NCBI GenBank assembly: GCA_015075365.1
Contig: JABTUN010000001.1
Coordinates: 682,001-746,000 of the forward strand
Origin: Verrucomicrobiaceae bacterium
GTDB taxonomy: Bacteria; Verrucomicrobiota; Verrucomicrobiia; Verrucomicrobiales; Verrucomicrobiaceae
Direction of reading: 5' to 3'
Length of the DNA stretch: 64,000 bases
How positions within the stretch are numbered: the stretch's first letter is position 1; every line of letters begins with the position of its first letter. The notes beneath the pieces were generated by a model, which saw nothing but the letters and a program-made list of their open reading frames with translations, was not told the DNA's origin and searched no databases. The position numbers and the translations under genes were made by a program. This document shows, piece by piece, positions 17,221 to 26,735 of this stretch.

Positions 17221-18135
17221 TCACCCCAGCTTCGCGCCAAGGCGTTTCAGCATCGACTCCAGCATGCGTCCGTATTTGATGTAGCTGTCGTATTGTTCCT
17301 TCGCCTTCTGCTCCGGGGAGAGATCGTCAGCGGCTCCGGCGCCGTGAAACACCACGGCGACATGCGGCTCGATGCTGATGTAACCTGAGTAGCCAGTCTC
17401 AACGAGGTCCTTCATGATGCGCTCGGTCTGGCCCTCACCCTCGCCGGGGAAGGTATAGACGGCGTCATTCTTCGTCTTGTCCCAGATGCCGTCTTTGACA
17501 TGCACATGCGCCATGAAGGGCTTGATGGCCTGGTACATCTCCCAGGAGTCTTGTTTGCAGCCAGGGCGGTCACGGTCGTCGATGAAGACGGGGTTGCCGG
17601 TGTCAAAGACCCACTTCATGCCCGGCACGGCCTCCGCCATGCGGCGGACATACGAAGGGCTCATGCCGCCCCAGTTCATGCAGTTCTCATGCACCACGGT
17701 GAGGCCGGCATCGGCAAAACGCTTGTTGATGTCGATCATGCGCCTGATGCGCTCGGGGGCAAACTGCTCCGCATCGTCCTTGCCGTCCGTCTTGCACACG
17801 GCGTAGCTCATCACGCGGATCAGCTTCGCGCCCAGGCGCTGCATGCGCGGGATGGCGCGGCCGATCTCGGCCTCGGTGATGGAAAAATCGTCGGTGATCT
17901 TTTTGGCCCAGTTGCCGATCAGGGAGCCAAAACCGCTGATTTTCATGCCCTTTTCCTCCAGACGGGCCACGACCTTGTCGAAGACCGCGTCCGGAATCTC
18001 GTGCAGATTCCCCTTCACGCCGTCAAACTCGACGATGCGGGACTCAATGCTGTCCCAGCCGAGTTCCTGGTGGGCCTGGATTTGCACGTCGAGGGACGCG
18101 CCTGCTTCGTCTGCGATACCGGTGAGTTTGATCAT
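17221..18135 (-). CDS. Sugar phosphate isomerase/epimerase family TIM barrel
   Basis: A 304-residue protein; the start at 18135 (MIKLTGIADEAGASL) is chosen because the extra 25 upstream residues are basic and unlike the family. The xylose-isomerase-like barrel is complete: LGWDSIESRIVEFDGV, GLTVVHENCMNWGG (metal-ligand Glu), GMKWVFDTGNPVFI (Asp), FMAHVHVKDGIWD (His) and GYSGYISIEPHV (Glu). These four residues are the usual divalent-metal site. The specific sugar is unknown. It is divergent from the DUF1080 gene with 115 bases between, a pairing common in the phylum. Confidence 0.85.
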   Translation of the reverse strand: MIKLTGIADEAGASLDVQIQAHQELGWDSIESRIVEFDGVKGNLHEIPDAVFDKVVARLEEKGMKISGFGSLIGNWAKKITDDFSITEAEIGRAIPRMQRLGAKLIRVMSYAVCKTDGKDDAEQFAPERIRRMIDINKRFADAGLTVVHENCMNWGGMSPSYVRRMAEAVPGMKWVFDTGNPVFIDDRDRPGCKQDSWEMYQAIKPFMAHVHVKDGIWDKTKNDAVYTFPGEGEGQTERIMKDLVETGYSGYISIEPHVAVVFHGAGAADDLSPEQKAKEQYDSYIKYGRMLESMLKRLGAKLG

Positions 18136-18250
18136 GGGAAAAACGGGGTTGGAGGGCCGCAGAGATGCCGCGCGCCGCCGGGGACGCAAGCAGCACTTCA
18201 CCACCATCACGCTGCAAGATCAGCGGGCCGGTGGCTGTGATAGGAGCGTC

Positions 18251-18976
18251 ATGAAACTGCTCCTCCCCTTCCTCGCCGCCCTCTGCGCGTCCGCCATCGC
18301 CGCCGATGATGGCTTCGCCCCGCTTTTCAACGGCAAGGATCTGACACACTGGGTCGTGCCGGAGGGTGACAACGGCCACTGGAAGGTGATCGACGGGGTG
18401 ATCGACTACGACGCGTGCAGCGAGGCACCAGGGAAGGACAAGAACCTCTGGACGGTGAAGGAATACGGCGACTTCACGCTCAAGATCGACTGGCGGCTGA
18501 AGGAAACCACCGGCCTCTACCCGATGCCCGTCGTGCTGCCGGACGGCACGCACAAGCTCGATGACAAGGGCCAGGAGATCAAAATCCCCACGCCCAACGC
18601 CGACTCCGGCATCTACCTGCGCGGCCAGGGCAAATCACAGATCAACATCTGGTGCTGGCCCGTCGGCAGCGGCGAGGTGTACGGTTACCGCATGGACAAA
18701 TCCATGCCGCCGGAGGTCCGCGCGGGCGTGACCCCCAAGGTGAAGGCCGACAAGCCCGTGGGCGAATGGAACACCTTTGAGATCACCATGAAGGGCGACC
18801 GCCTGACCGTCGTCCTCAACGGCCAGACGGTGATCGAAAACGCGCAGCTCCCCGGCGTGCCCGCAAAGGGCAAGCTCGGCCTCCAGCACCACGGCGGCAA
18901 GAATCCCAAGACGGGCGAGCTCTCCGCCGCCTCCAGCCTGATCCAGTTCCGCAACATCTCGATCAAGGAGCTGTGA
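18251..18976 (+). CDS. Exported DUF1080 (3-keto-disaccharide hydrolase domain) protein
   Basis: A 241-residue protein with a signal peptide (MKLLLPFLAALCASAIA). It begins the mature part with GFAPLFNGKDLTHW, the canonical start of DUF1080, followed by GHWKVIDGVIDYD, DFTLKIDWRLK, NADSGIYLRG, GEWNTFEITMKGDRLTVVLNG and a last strand IQFRNISIKEL. The fold is a concanavalin-like jelly roll; some members hydrolyse 3-keto-glucosides. Length is typical for a single-domain member. It shares its promoter region with the divergent isomerase, which suggests a common carbohydrate pathway. Confidence 0.9.
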   Translation: MKLLLPFLAALCASAIAADDGFAPLFNGKDLTHWVVPEGDNGHWKVIDGVIDYDACSEAPGKDKNLWTVKEYGDFTLKIDWRLKETTGLYPMPVVLPDGTHKLDDKGQEIKIPTPNADSGIYLRGQGKSQINIWCWPVGSGEVYGYRMDKSMPPEVRAGVTPKVKADKPVGEWNTFEITMKGDRLTVVLNGQTVIENAQLPGVPAKGKLGLQHHGGKNPKTGELSAASSLIQFRNISIKEL

Positions 18977-18993
18977 TGCCCCGCCCCGGGCAG

Positions 18994-19025
18994 AAAACAG
19001 CCCGGTTTCGATGAAAACCGGGCTG
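18994..19025 (-). terminator. Intrinsic terminator of the trigger factor gene
   Basis: CAGCCCGGTTT (18998-19008) is perfectly inverted at 19015-19025 with a six-base loop. Read on the minus strand the 11-bp stem is followed at once by TTTT, a good rho-independent terminator 43 bases after the tig stop codon. On the plus strand there is no T-run. Confidence 0.8.
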
Positions 19026-19067
19026 CTGGAAATATCCGAGGGTGAATCGAGGCCGGATGTCCGGGCA

Positions 19068-20408
19068 TCAATGCCCGTGAACGTCGCACTTCTCCGGCTC
19101 GGGATCGGTTTCCTCAACCGCGGCGTTGGCCTTGAGGAATTCCAACGCCTCCTGCATGAGCAGGTCGCCACGGACACTGTCGATGAGGCCGCTCTTCTGG
19201 GCTTCAGCCATGAATTTCTTCGCCGGCATGCGCTGGCGCTCGGCAATCTGCGCGAGGGCCATGGCCACCTTCTGGCCGGGGACTTCGAGGTTTTCCTTCT
19301 TGGCGACCTGTTCGAGGATGAAGCTCACCTTGACGTTCTGGCGCGCCTGGTTGGTGGCGCTGTTGAGGATCTCGTCCTGCTGCTTGATGAGCTCCTCCTC
19401 GCCGATGCCCTGCTGCATGGCGCGCTGGGCGATCTCGTTCGTGCGGCGCTGCGCCTCGCGGTTCACAACTTCCTGCGGCAGGTCAAACTCCACCTTCTCA
19501 AAGATGTGCGCGATCACCTGGTTGCTCTTCGCAGCGTCACGCGCCTGCTCCTTGCGGCGGCGGATGGCGTCGCGCACCTCCTCGCGCAGGGATTCCTCGG
19601 TCATCTCGTCTCCGCCGATCTTTTTGATGAACTCCGCGTCGAGGGCGGGCACGGCCTTGTTCTTCACACCATGGCATTTCACGGCCAGCGCGAGGGTTTT
19701 GCCTTGGAGAGGCTCGTAGCGGAAATCGGCGGGCAACGCGATGTTCAGCACGCGCTCCTCGTCTTTGCTGATACCGGCCAGCCCGGCGTAGAAGCCTGGC
19801 AGGAAGTCCTCCTCCTCGGCCAGCAGGAACCAGTTTTCTTTGATCTCCTTCAGGTGCGCGGGCGCGTCCTCGGGCAGTGGCTGGCCGTCGAGGCTGCCTG
19901 TCATGGACAGCACGACGACATCGCCGTTCGCCGCGGCACGGTCCACGTCCTCGTAGGTGGCGTGGTTTTCGCGCAGGTGGAGGATGTCATGGTCGATGTC
20001 AGCGTCCGTCACCTCGATGCGCGGCAGTTTCACCGGGATTCCCTTGTACTCTGGCAGCTCGAACTTCGGCATCAGGCTCATCTCGATGGTGAAGCTGAAG
20101 CTGCCGTCCGTGTCGTGGTACATCTTGTCCTTGATCGCCAGCACGTTGAGCACGTCCAGGCCCTCGCTCTTCACCGCCTCGCGCAGGCCGTTGTTGATGA
20201 GCGTCTTTTCCGACTCGTCGCGCACCTCGTTCTCATAGCGCTTGGCCACGATGGTTTTCGGGGCCTTGCCCGGGCGGTAGCCGGGCAGGCGCACCATGCT
20301 GGCAAAGTAGGCGGTGATCCCGTCGCGCTCCTTGGCGACCTGGTCCGCAGGCACTCGGATGTGGGCGTTGGCGCGGCAGTTGGGCTGGTGTTCAACACTG
20401 ATGTTCAT
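19068..20408 (-). CDS. tig: Trigger factor, ribosome-associated chaperone
   Basis: A 446-residue protein of normal length. The N-terminal ribosome-binding domain ends its tip helix with GYRPGKAP, the trigger-factor signature (usually GFRxGKxP). Residues about 150-240 form the FKBP-like peptidyl-prolyl isomerase domain (GDVVVLSMTGSLDGQPL, EDFLPGFYAGLAG). The helical C-terminal substrate-binding arms follow, beginning near ALDAEFIKKIG. It binds nascent chains at the ribosome exit. The C-terminus ends with EKCDVHGH, an unusual Cys/His tail. In many bacteria tig is followed by clpP/clpX; here it stands alone with its own terminator. Confidence 0.95.
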   Translation of the reverse strand: MNISVEHQPNCRANAHIRVPADQVAKERDGITAYFASMVRLPGYRPGKAPKTIVAKRYENEVRDESEKTLINNGLREAVKSEGLDVLNVLAIKDKMYHDTDGSFSFTIEMSLMPKFELPEYKGIPVKLPRIEVTDADIDHDILHLRENHATYEDVDRAAANGDVVVLSMTGSLDGQPLPEDAPAHLKEIKENWFLLAEEEDFLPGFYAGLAGISKDEERVLNIALPADFRYEPLQGKTLALAVKCHGVKNKAVPALDAEFIKKIGGDEMTEESLREEVRDAIRRRKEQARDAAKSNQVIAHIFEKVEFDLPQEVVNREAQRRTNEIAQRAMQQGIGEEELIKQQDEILNSATNQARQNVKVSFILEQVAKKENLEVPGQKVAMALAQIAERQRMPAKKFMAEAQKSGLIDSVRGDLLMQEALEFLKANAAVEETDPEPEKCDVHGH

Positions 20409-20553
20409 GGGGGCAAAGGTGGGTGCGGGGAGGATACGACCACCGGCTTCCCGCAGGGCTGCAAAGCGGCCTGCCGGGCCGGAGGGGCGGGCATGCTAGG
20501 GCAACTTCCCGGTTTGACAACCTCGGAAAACCCGGTTCTTCCAGCCCTGCCCC

Positions 20554-21054
20554 ATGCGTCTCCTTTCCCGCCCCGAAGTTTGGTTCCTCCTCATTGCCAG
20601 CGTTGTCGCCGCCTGGTGGGCGTTGCGAGATCCCGCCCCCTACGCTCAAGAGGAGGCGGAAATCGCCGCCACCACCGCACCGGACGCCGTCCTGCGCATC
20701 CATCGCTGCACGCTGGAGCGGGACTTTGGCAATGCGCGCCTCGACATCGAGTTCCGCTTTCGCAACACCAGCCCGCGTCCCCTTTCCATGCAGCCCCCCG
20801 ATGTTCGCCTGCTCACTGGCGAGGGACGCGAGATTCCGCCCTTCATCCTGCCCGTGGAAAAACCACCCGTGGCCTCCGAAAACACCGCCACGGACCTCCG
20901 GCTCCGCTATTGGCTCGACGCCAAAGACCTCGCCGCCAGTCTCCGGCTCGACGTGCGCGGCCAAAGCGTCGAAGTGAAGTCCAAGGAGCCGCTCGACCTC
21001 GAAAAACTTGAAAACGGCAAGCCCAGGACCTGGACGACGACGAAGTGGCAGTAG
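20554..21054 (+). CDS. Single-pass membrane or exported hypothetical protein
   Basis: A 166-residue protein with one N-terminal hydrophobic helix (VWFLLIASVVAAWWAL) that can be an uncleaved anchor. The rest is predicted periplasmic with a beta-sandwich-like pattern: RLDIEFRFRNTSPRPLSMQPPDVRLLTGEGREI resembles small domains that bind or decorate other exported proteins. No family is recognised. It is divergent from the trigger factor gene and convergent with the Smr gene, and stands alone. Confidence 0.55.
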   Translation: MRLLSRPEVWFLLIASVVAAWWALRDPAPYAQEEAEIAATTAPDAVLRIHRCTLERDFGNARLDIEFRFRNTSPRPLSMQPPDVRLLTGEGREIPPFILPVEKPPVASENTATDLRLRYWLDAKDLAASLRLDVRGQSVEVKSKEPLDLEKLENGKPRTWTTTKWQ

Positions 21055-21104
21055 GTGCGTTTGCCAGGACGCAAAGAGGCCCCACCGCATCCCGCGACCT
21101 GCGC

Positions 21105-21407
21105 CTACGGCGGCATTCCTTCCTTCAAAAACACCCAAGTCGCACCCCATGAGCCATCATGGGCATCCGCAGGCCAGATGACCCGCTCCACCTCCGGCAA
21201 CCGCGACAGCAGCGCATGCACCCCCGTCCTCAAAGCGCCGCTGCCCTTGCCATGGATGAGGCGCACACGAAAAAGACCGCGCTGGCGGCACTCGGTGAAG
21301 TATTCCGGCAGCAGGCTGCCGATCTCGTCCGGACGAAACGTGTGCAGATCCAGCTCCGGGCCGATCGGATGCTCGATGATCTCAGGGATGTCATCGTCAT
21401 CACTCAT
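21105..21407 (-). CDS. Smr-domain protein
   Basis: A 100-residue protein consisting of one Smr domain: an acidic N-terminus, LDLHTFRPDE (the LDLHG-like motif) and LIHGKGSGALR (the HGxGxG motif). Smr domains of MutS2 and YdaL-type proteins have nicking or RNA-cleaving activity. The ATG overlaps the stop codon of the penicillin-binding protein gene (ATGA), so translation is probably coupled to it; no functional link with cell-wall synthesis is evident. Confidence 0.85.
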   Translation of the reverse strand: MSDDDDIPEIIEHPIGPELDLHTFRPDEIGSLLPEYFTECRQRGLFRVRLIHGKGSGALRTGVHALLSRLPEVERVIWPADAHDGSWGATWVFLKEGMPP

Positions 21408-23650
21408 TCAGGGTGCACGATGACGAAGGTTCGCTGCTTCTGGCCCGTGGCGCTGTCGGTGACATCGATCTCATGGCGTCCAGGTTTGAGAAAAGCCATC
21501 GCGTGAGCGCCCTCAACGCGGATTTCGAGCGTGGAACTGCTCCAGCGCGGCTCGCGTGCCCCCTCCGCCTGCAACAGCAGCCGCGAGCCGCCACCCGGAA
21601 TGTCGGGATCGAGGCGCACGACGGTCCCGGCGATGGGATTTGTGATGCGGAGCTGCGGGCGCGCGTCCTCGCCGGCCACGGTGACGAGATCGCCGAGCCA
21701 GTTTTCCCGCGAGGCGGCCCACGCGGCATATTCGCGCGGCAAAATCACGCGGCCGCGGCTGTCATAGTCCTCCGCAGCCGCCACCGGCGGCAGATGATCC
21801 TCGGTGAGGAGCTCGTCGCGGCTCAGACGGCTCGGCGGTGTCTGCGGCGTGAGACGTTTGCCCGTGCGCGGGTCGATGCGCGCTCGCACGATCCCCGCAG
21901 GCTGCGCCAGCCATTTTGCCTCCCGGTGCTCGTGCAGATGCAGCATCACATCACGAAAAACAGGCCCCGCGCCGGTGACGCCGGACACGTCCTGCATCGG
22001 CGTGTTGTCGAAATTGCCCACCCACACGCCCACCGTGAAGTCCGCGGTGAAGCCGAGCGTCCAGTTGTCGCGAAACGACGTGCTCGTCCCGGTTTTCGCG
22101 GCGCAGCGAAATGGCAGCCGCAGGGGTGAGTGAGCACCAAAGGCCATTTCACGCGCCTGGTTGTCGCTGAGGATGTCGGCGATGAGGTAGCACTCCTTTT
22201 CAGGAAACACGCGCCGCTCCTCTGAGGGCGTGTCTTGCAACCGCCAGGGCTTGTGCAGGCCCAGCCGGGCAAGCGTGGCGTAGGCGTTGGTGAGTTCGAG
22301 CAGGCGCACCGGCGCGTTCCCGATGGTCAAGCCGAGACCGTAATGCTCCGCAGGTTCTGTGAGCGTGCCGAGGCCGAGTTCCCGCAGCTTCGCCAGCAGC
22401 GTCTCCGCGCCGCCGATGCTGTCGAGCACGCGCACGGCGGAAATGTTGAGCGAATTGCCCAGCGCCGCGCGATACGTCATCGGCCCATAGCTGCGCAGCG
22501 CGTAATTTTCCGGCTTGTAGATGCCTGTGGGGCTGCGGAACTCGACCGGCAGGTCCGCCACAATGCTTCCAGGTGATGCGCCGCGCTCAAACGCGATCAA
22601 GTAGGTGAACGGCTTCAAGGCGGAGCCCGGCGAGCGTGGGACCCATGTGCCATTGATCTGCCCGCCGTCCTTCGCGAAGAAATCACGTGATCCGGCCAGC
22701 GCCAGCACATCACCACTCGCATTGTCGATGACCACGACTGCGGCGTGGCTGACATTTTTCTCGCGCAGCGCCGTGATGCGCTGCGCGATGATTGTTTCGA
22801 CCTGCTGCTGCAACAGCGCATCAAGCGTCGTGCGGGACGTTTCAGAGCCTTTCACGACCTCCACAACATGCGGTGCCGCAAAACCGCCGCTGAATCGCTG
22901 GATGACGATTTCCTGCGCCAGCGCGGTTTGAAGTTCCTCCGCGCTCAACCATCCCAAATCGTGCATTTTTGTCAAAATCACCTTCTGGCGCGGCAAAACG
23001 GCCTTCACATCGCGAAACGGGTTCCAGCGCGCCGGACTCTGCGGCAGCGCGGCCAGCAGCGCGCACTCAGCCGGTGTCAGATCAGTGAGCGGCTTGTGAA
23101 AATAGCCAGACGCCGCCATCATGATGCCCGTCATGTTGTTGCCGAACGAAATGCGGTTCAAATACGCAGCCAGCACGTCCTCGGGGCTCCAGCTCATCGC
23201 GAGACGGCGCGCCTGCAGCGCTTCTCTGAGCTTGATGCCCGGTGTGCGTTTGCCTTCGCGCGGCGTGCTGTTCTTGATGAGCTGCTGATGAATCGTCGAG
23301 GCACCGGAGACGATCTTTCCGGCCCGCGCGTTGTCCCACGCCGCCCGTGCGATGGCCAGGAGGTCGATCCCGCCGTGCGAGAAGAATCGCTTGTCCTCCG
23401 CCGCCAGCATCGCATGCCGCAAGACCGTCGGAACTTCCTCATACGTCACTGGAGCGGCCTTGCGCGTGCCGTCCTCGTCCAGCAGATGCCGTAGCGGCGT
23501 GCCGTCCCGCGCCAGAAACACCGGTGACGCCTCCGGCGGCGCAAGATCCGGCAGCCCCACCAGCCACGGAAGCCCCCACCAGCCTGCCGCAAGCGACAGG
23601 CTGGGAAGAAGAAGGCGATGGAGCCAGCGGCGGGCCACAACGACAATCAA
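21404..23650 (-). CDS. pbpC: Penicillin-binding protein 1C (bifunctional peptidoglycan synthase)
   Basis: A 748-residue protein with an N-terminal membrane anchor. The glycosyltransferase domain shows the catalytic Glu in EDKRFFSHGG (residues 85-94) and STIHQQLIKN (118-127). The transpeptidase domain has SALK at 343-346 (Ser nucleophile), SLN at 400-402 and KTG at 519-521. The C-terminal ~90 residues (LRITNPIAGTVVRLDPDIPG) form the BiPBP_C domain that marks class 1C. It polymerises and may cross-link peptidoglycan at the outer face of the inner membrane. No alpha-2-macroglobulin gene, the usual partner of pbpC, is next to it; instead a serpin gene lies divergently upstream. Confidence 0.95.
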   Translation of the reverse strand: MIVVVARRWLHRLLLPSLSLAAGWWGLPWLVGLPDLAPPEASPVFLARDGTPLRHLLDEDGTRKAAPVTYEEVPTVLRHAMLAAEDKRFFSHGGIDLLAIARAAWDNARAGKIVSGASTIHQQLIKNSTPREGKRTPGIKLREALQARRLAMSWSPEDVLAAYLNRISFGNNMTGIMMAASGYFHKPLTDLTPAECALLAALPQSPARWNPFRDVKAVLPRQKVILTKMHDLGWLSAEELQTALAQEIVIQRFSGGFAAPHVVEVVKGSETSRTTLDALLQQQVETIIAQRITALREKNVSHAAVVVIDNASGDVLALAGSRDFFAKDGGQINGTWVPRSPGSALKPFTYLIAFERGASPGSIVADLPVEFRSPTGIYKPENYALRSYGPMTYRAALGNSLNISAVRVLDSIGGAETLLAKLRELGLGTLTEPAEHYGLGLTIGNAPVRLLELTNAYATLARLGLHKPWRLQDTPSEERRVFPEKECYLIADILSDNQAREMAFGAHSPLRLPFRCAAKTGTSTSFRDNWTLGFTADFTVGVWVGNFDNTPMQDVSGVTGAGPVFRDVMLHLHEHREAKWLAQPAGIVRARIDPRTGKRLTPQTPPSRLSRDELLTEDHLPPVAAAEDYDSRGRVILPREYAAWAASRENWLGDLVTVAGEDARPQLRITNPIAGTVVRLDPDIPGGGSRLLLQAEGAREPRWSSSTLEIRVEGAHAMAFLKPGRHEIDVTDSATGQKQRTFVIVHPE

Positions 23651-23833
23651 CGCGCCGCTATGCCGAAGTCCACAACGGCGTTCTGATGCGGGAAATGACC
23701 GCGCCCGCGCAGAGTCCCCGGGTGTTGTCTTGCTTCATGGCATTCCAACGCGATTTCTGTTGTGCGGCAGGCGGCCTCGGCTGTTGAATGGCATCGGACA
23801 ACGTTTGCCGCGAGAAGACACGCGGGCTATTGT

Positions 23834-25027
23834 ATGAAAACCGGCACCATCATCGCTCTGCTGTTCGCCAGCACCTGCCTGGCGCAGGATGCGGCGATGC
23901 TCGCCGCGCGGGAGGCCAATCAGCATGCCTTTGAGCTGTTCCAGCTCTTCCGGCAGATGACGAAGGGCAATTTCTGCTTCTCGCCCTACAGCGGGCATCG
24001 CGTGGCGGCGATGCTGGCGGAGGGAGCAAAGGGCAAAACACAGGAAGAGTTGATCGCGATGGCCCATCTGGCCACCGACGCGGCCGGGCGTGCTGCGCGT
24101 GCCTCGGCGCTGAGGCAGGAGTTGTCGGTGGCGGCGGGCAACGGGCTGATTCTTGAGGTCGCGAACTCGATCTGGGCGCCTGACGGGCATGCGTTTCTCC
24201 CGCCCTTTGAGAAGCTGGCGAAAGAGCAATTCGGCGCGTTGGCTCATCTGCTTCCCCATGGCGATCCCGTCGGCTCCGCGGCGCTGGTAAACCGCTGGAT
24301 TCGCGACAAGACCCGCGGCAGGATCGGTTCGCTCGTGGGACCGGCCTCCTTTGATCGAAACGGCCCGACCGTGCTCGTGGTGAACGCTGTTTATTTGAAG
24401 GCGGCCTGGGAGGAGCGGTTCGACCCCGCCAGGACAAAGCCTCGGGTGTTCACCCAAGGTTCCGGGAACATCAGCCAGCTTCCCACGATGCTGCAAACGT
24501 CCATGTTTGAGTACTGCGACTCCGAAGCCTGGCAGTGCCTCGAAATGCGTTTCAAAGGCGCGGAGTTTGCCATGCGCTTCCTGCTGCCCCGCGCGGAAGC
24601 TGGACGCGCCGCCATCGAGACAGCCCTGAGCCCTGCCGCCTGGGACAAGGTGGTGCAAACGTCCACAAACTGCGAAGTGAACGTCATGCTGCCGCGTTTT
24701 GGCTTCAGCACACAACTCGACCTCAAAGGGCTATGGCACACTCTCGGCGCGCGTGATGTCTTTGAGGCGCAAAAGGCGGATTTGACGGCCATGGTCTCGC
24801 AAACGCCTTGCTGGACCGGCCAGGTGCTGCATGAAGCGACCATCGAGGTGAATGAAATCGGCGCGGAAGCCACGGCAGCAACGACCGCGGTAGATCCTTT
24901 CGGCGAGGCTCCGGAGCCGCCCAAACGCCGCAAAGTAAGCTTCATCGCCAATCACCCCTTCCTGTGGGTCATCCAGCACCGGCGCACGGGCTTGATCCTG
25001 TTCATGGGGCGGTTCGCGGGAGAATGA
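23834..25027 (+). CDS. Exported serpin (serine protease inhibitor)
   Basis: A 397-residue serpin with a signal peptide (start ATG 23834). Core signatures are present: NFCFSPYSGHRVAAML near the N-terminus, LVVNAVYLKAAWEERFD, and a C-terminal NHPFLWVIQHRRTGLILFMGR. The reactive-centre hinge is EIGAEATAATTA from about residue 341, with Gly at P15, Ala at P14 and small residues at P12-P9, as in inhibitory serpins. By alignment to alpha-1-antitrypsin the P1 region falls near PFGE, so the target is not obvious. It probably protects periplasmic or surface proteins against host or predator proteases. It is divergent from pbpC. Confidence 0.9.
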   Translation: MKTGTIIALLFASTCLAQDAAMLAAREANQHAFELFQLFRQMTKGNFCFSPYSGHRVAAMLAEGAKGKTQEELIAMAHLATDAAGRAARASALRQELSVAAGNGLILEVANSIWAPDGHAFLPPFEKLAKEQFGALAHLLPHGDPVGSAALVNRWIRDKTRGRIGSLVGPASFDRNGPTVLVVNAVYLKAAWEERFDPARTKPRVFTQGSGNISQLPTMLQTSMFEYCDSEAWQCLEMRFKGAEFAMRFLLPRAEAGRAAIETALSPAAWDKVVQTSTNCEVNVMLPRFGFSTQLDLKGLWHTLGARDVFEAQKADLTAMVSQTPCWTGQVLHEATIEVNEIGAEATAATTAVDPFGEAPEPPKRRKVSFIANHPFLWVIQHRRTGLILFMGRFAGE

Positions 25028-25069
25028 TGCTGGACTTGGCCGCTGGGTTTCGTTTTGAATCCGCGCTTC

Positions 25070-26674
25070 ATGCACTGGACCCACAACTACGACCCGCTCG
25101 GTAATCTAATTCTCTCTTCGCTCGTGGCGGCGGTGCCGGTGGTGGTGCTGCTCGGGTTGCTGGCGTTTTGGCATGTGCGGGCGCAGCTCGCGGCGATGGC
25201 GGGGCTTTTAGCGGCCCTGGGCATCGCCATTTTCGTGTATCGCATGCCTGCACCGCTCGCGGGCATGGCGGCGGTGAATGGCGCGGTGTTCGGGCTGTTC
25301 CCGATCGGCTGGATCGTGCTGAATGCGATGTTCGTTTACAACCTGTCGGTCGAGACGGGCCAGTTCGCGGTCTTGCAGCTCCAAATTGCCAGCGTGTCAT
25401 CGGATCGACGCATCCAGGCGCTGCTCATCGCGTTCAGCTTCGGAGCCTTCATCGAGGGAGCGGCCGGTTTTGGCGCGCCGGTGGCCATCACGGGCGCGTT
25501 GATGATCGGTTTGGGCTTCAAGCCGCTCGAAGCCGCGAAACTCGCGCTCATCGGCAACACCGCGCCGGTGGCCTTTGGCTCGCTCGGCACGCCGCTGACG
25601 ACGTTGGCCGATATCACGGGCCTCGACCTGCTTTCGCTCAGCGCGATGGTCGGACGGCAGTTGCCGCTGTTTTCATTGATCGTGCCTTTTTGGCTGGTGG
25701 CAGCGCAGGTGGGCTGGCGTGGCATGCTGGGCGTGTGGCCGGCGTGTTTCATCACCGGTGCCAGCTTTGGCGTGATGCAGTTCGTGATGAGCAACTACCA
25801 CGGCCCCTGGCTGGTGGACATCGTCAGCGCCGTGGTGGCAATGGCGGCGCTGGTGCTCTTCATGAAGGTGTGGAAGCCGCAAACCGAGGCCAAAAAAGAG
25901 CCCGCGACGCCCGGCGCGTGGAAGGCCTGGCTGCCGTGGATCTTCCTCACCGCCTTCGTCTTCCTCTGGGGCATGCCGCAGGTCAAAACCGGCCTGAACA
26001 GCCTCTTCAATCGCGAGATCGAGATGCCGCTGCTGCACAAGGCCATCGAGAAGGTGCCGCCGGTCGTGATGCATGCCGAAGTCGAGAAGGCGGTCTTCAA
26101 ATTCAACGCGTTGAGCGCCACCGGCACCGCCGCGATGCTCGCCGGCCTGCTGGCGGGTCTATGCCTCGGCCTCAAGCCGGGGCGTGTGCTGCAAATCTAT
26201 GCGCAGACGATCTGGAAGCTGCGCGTTTCATTGCTCACCATCTCCCTCATGCTCGCACTCGGTTATGTGACACGCTACAGCGGCACGGACACGACGATGG
26301 GCCTCATGATGGCCTCCACCGGCTGGTTGTTCCCGTTCTTCTCGCCGATCATCGGCTGGCTCGGCGTGGCGCTCACCGGCAGCGACACATCATCGAACGT
26401 GCTCTTTGGCAATCTCCAGCAGGTCACCGCGAACCAGCTTCATCTCTCGCCTGTCCACATGGCCGCATCGAACAGCAGCGGTGGCGTGATGGGCAAGATG
26501 ATCGACGCGCAGAGCATCGTCGTCGCCAGCGTGGCCACCGGCGGCCATCCCGAGAGCCCCGACGCCGGCACCGTGCTGCGCAGCGTCTTCTGGCACAGCA
26601 TCGCGCTCGCATTGCTGATGGGCCTGGTGGTCATGGCGCAGGCGTATTGGTTGCCCTGGATGATTGTGAAGTAG
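25070..26674 (+). CDS. lldP: L-lactate permease family transporter
   Basis: A 534-residue inner-membrane protein with 12-14 hydrophobic segments. I use ATG 25070 (MHWTHNYDPLGN), which matches the start of LldP proteins; a TTG at 25055 is also in frame. Family motifs are clear: FGAFIEGAAGFGAPVAITGA, LIGNTAPVAFGSLGTPLTTL, GVALTGSDTSSNVLFGNLQ and AASNSSGGVMGKMIDAQSI. It imports L-lactate, D-lactate or glycolate with protons. No lactate dehydrogenase gene is adjacent. Confidence 0.95.
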   Translation: MHWTHNYDPLGNLILSSLVAAVPVVVLLGLLAFWHVRAQLAAMAGLLAALGIAIFVYRMPAPLAGMAAVNGAVFGLFPIGWIVLNAMFVYNLSVETGQFAVLQLQIASVSSDRRIQALLIAFSFGAFIEGAAGFGAPVAITGALMIGLGFKPLEAAKLALIGNTAPVAFGSLGTPLTTLADITGLDLLSLSAMVGRQLPLFSLIVPFWLVAAQVGWRGMLGVWPACFITGASFGVMQFVMSNYHGPWLVDIVSAVVAMAALVLFMKVWKPQTEAKKEPATPGAWKAWLPWIFLTAFVFLWGMPQVKTGLNSLFNREIEMPLLHKAIEKVPPVVMHAEVEKAVFKFNALSATGTAAMLAGLLAGLCLGLKPGRVLQIYAQTIWKLRVSLLTISLMLALGYVTRYSGTDTTMGLMMASTGWLFPFFSPIIGWLGVALTGSDTSSNVLFGNLQQVTANQLHLSPVHMAASNSSGGVMGKMIDAQSIVVASVATGGHPESPDAGTVLRSVFWHSIALALLMGLVVMAQAYWLPWMIVK

Positions 26675-26735
26675 TCCGCCGTCTTGACCTTCTTTTTACT
26701 TGTCCCGTGCCGCTCCATCATGGCAGCATCAAGAC

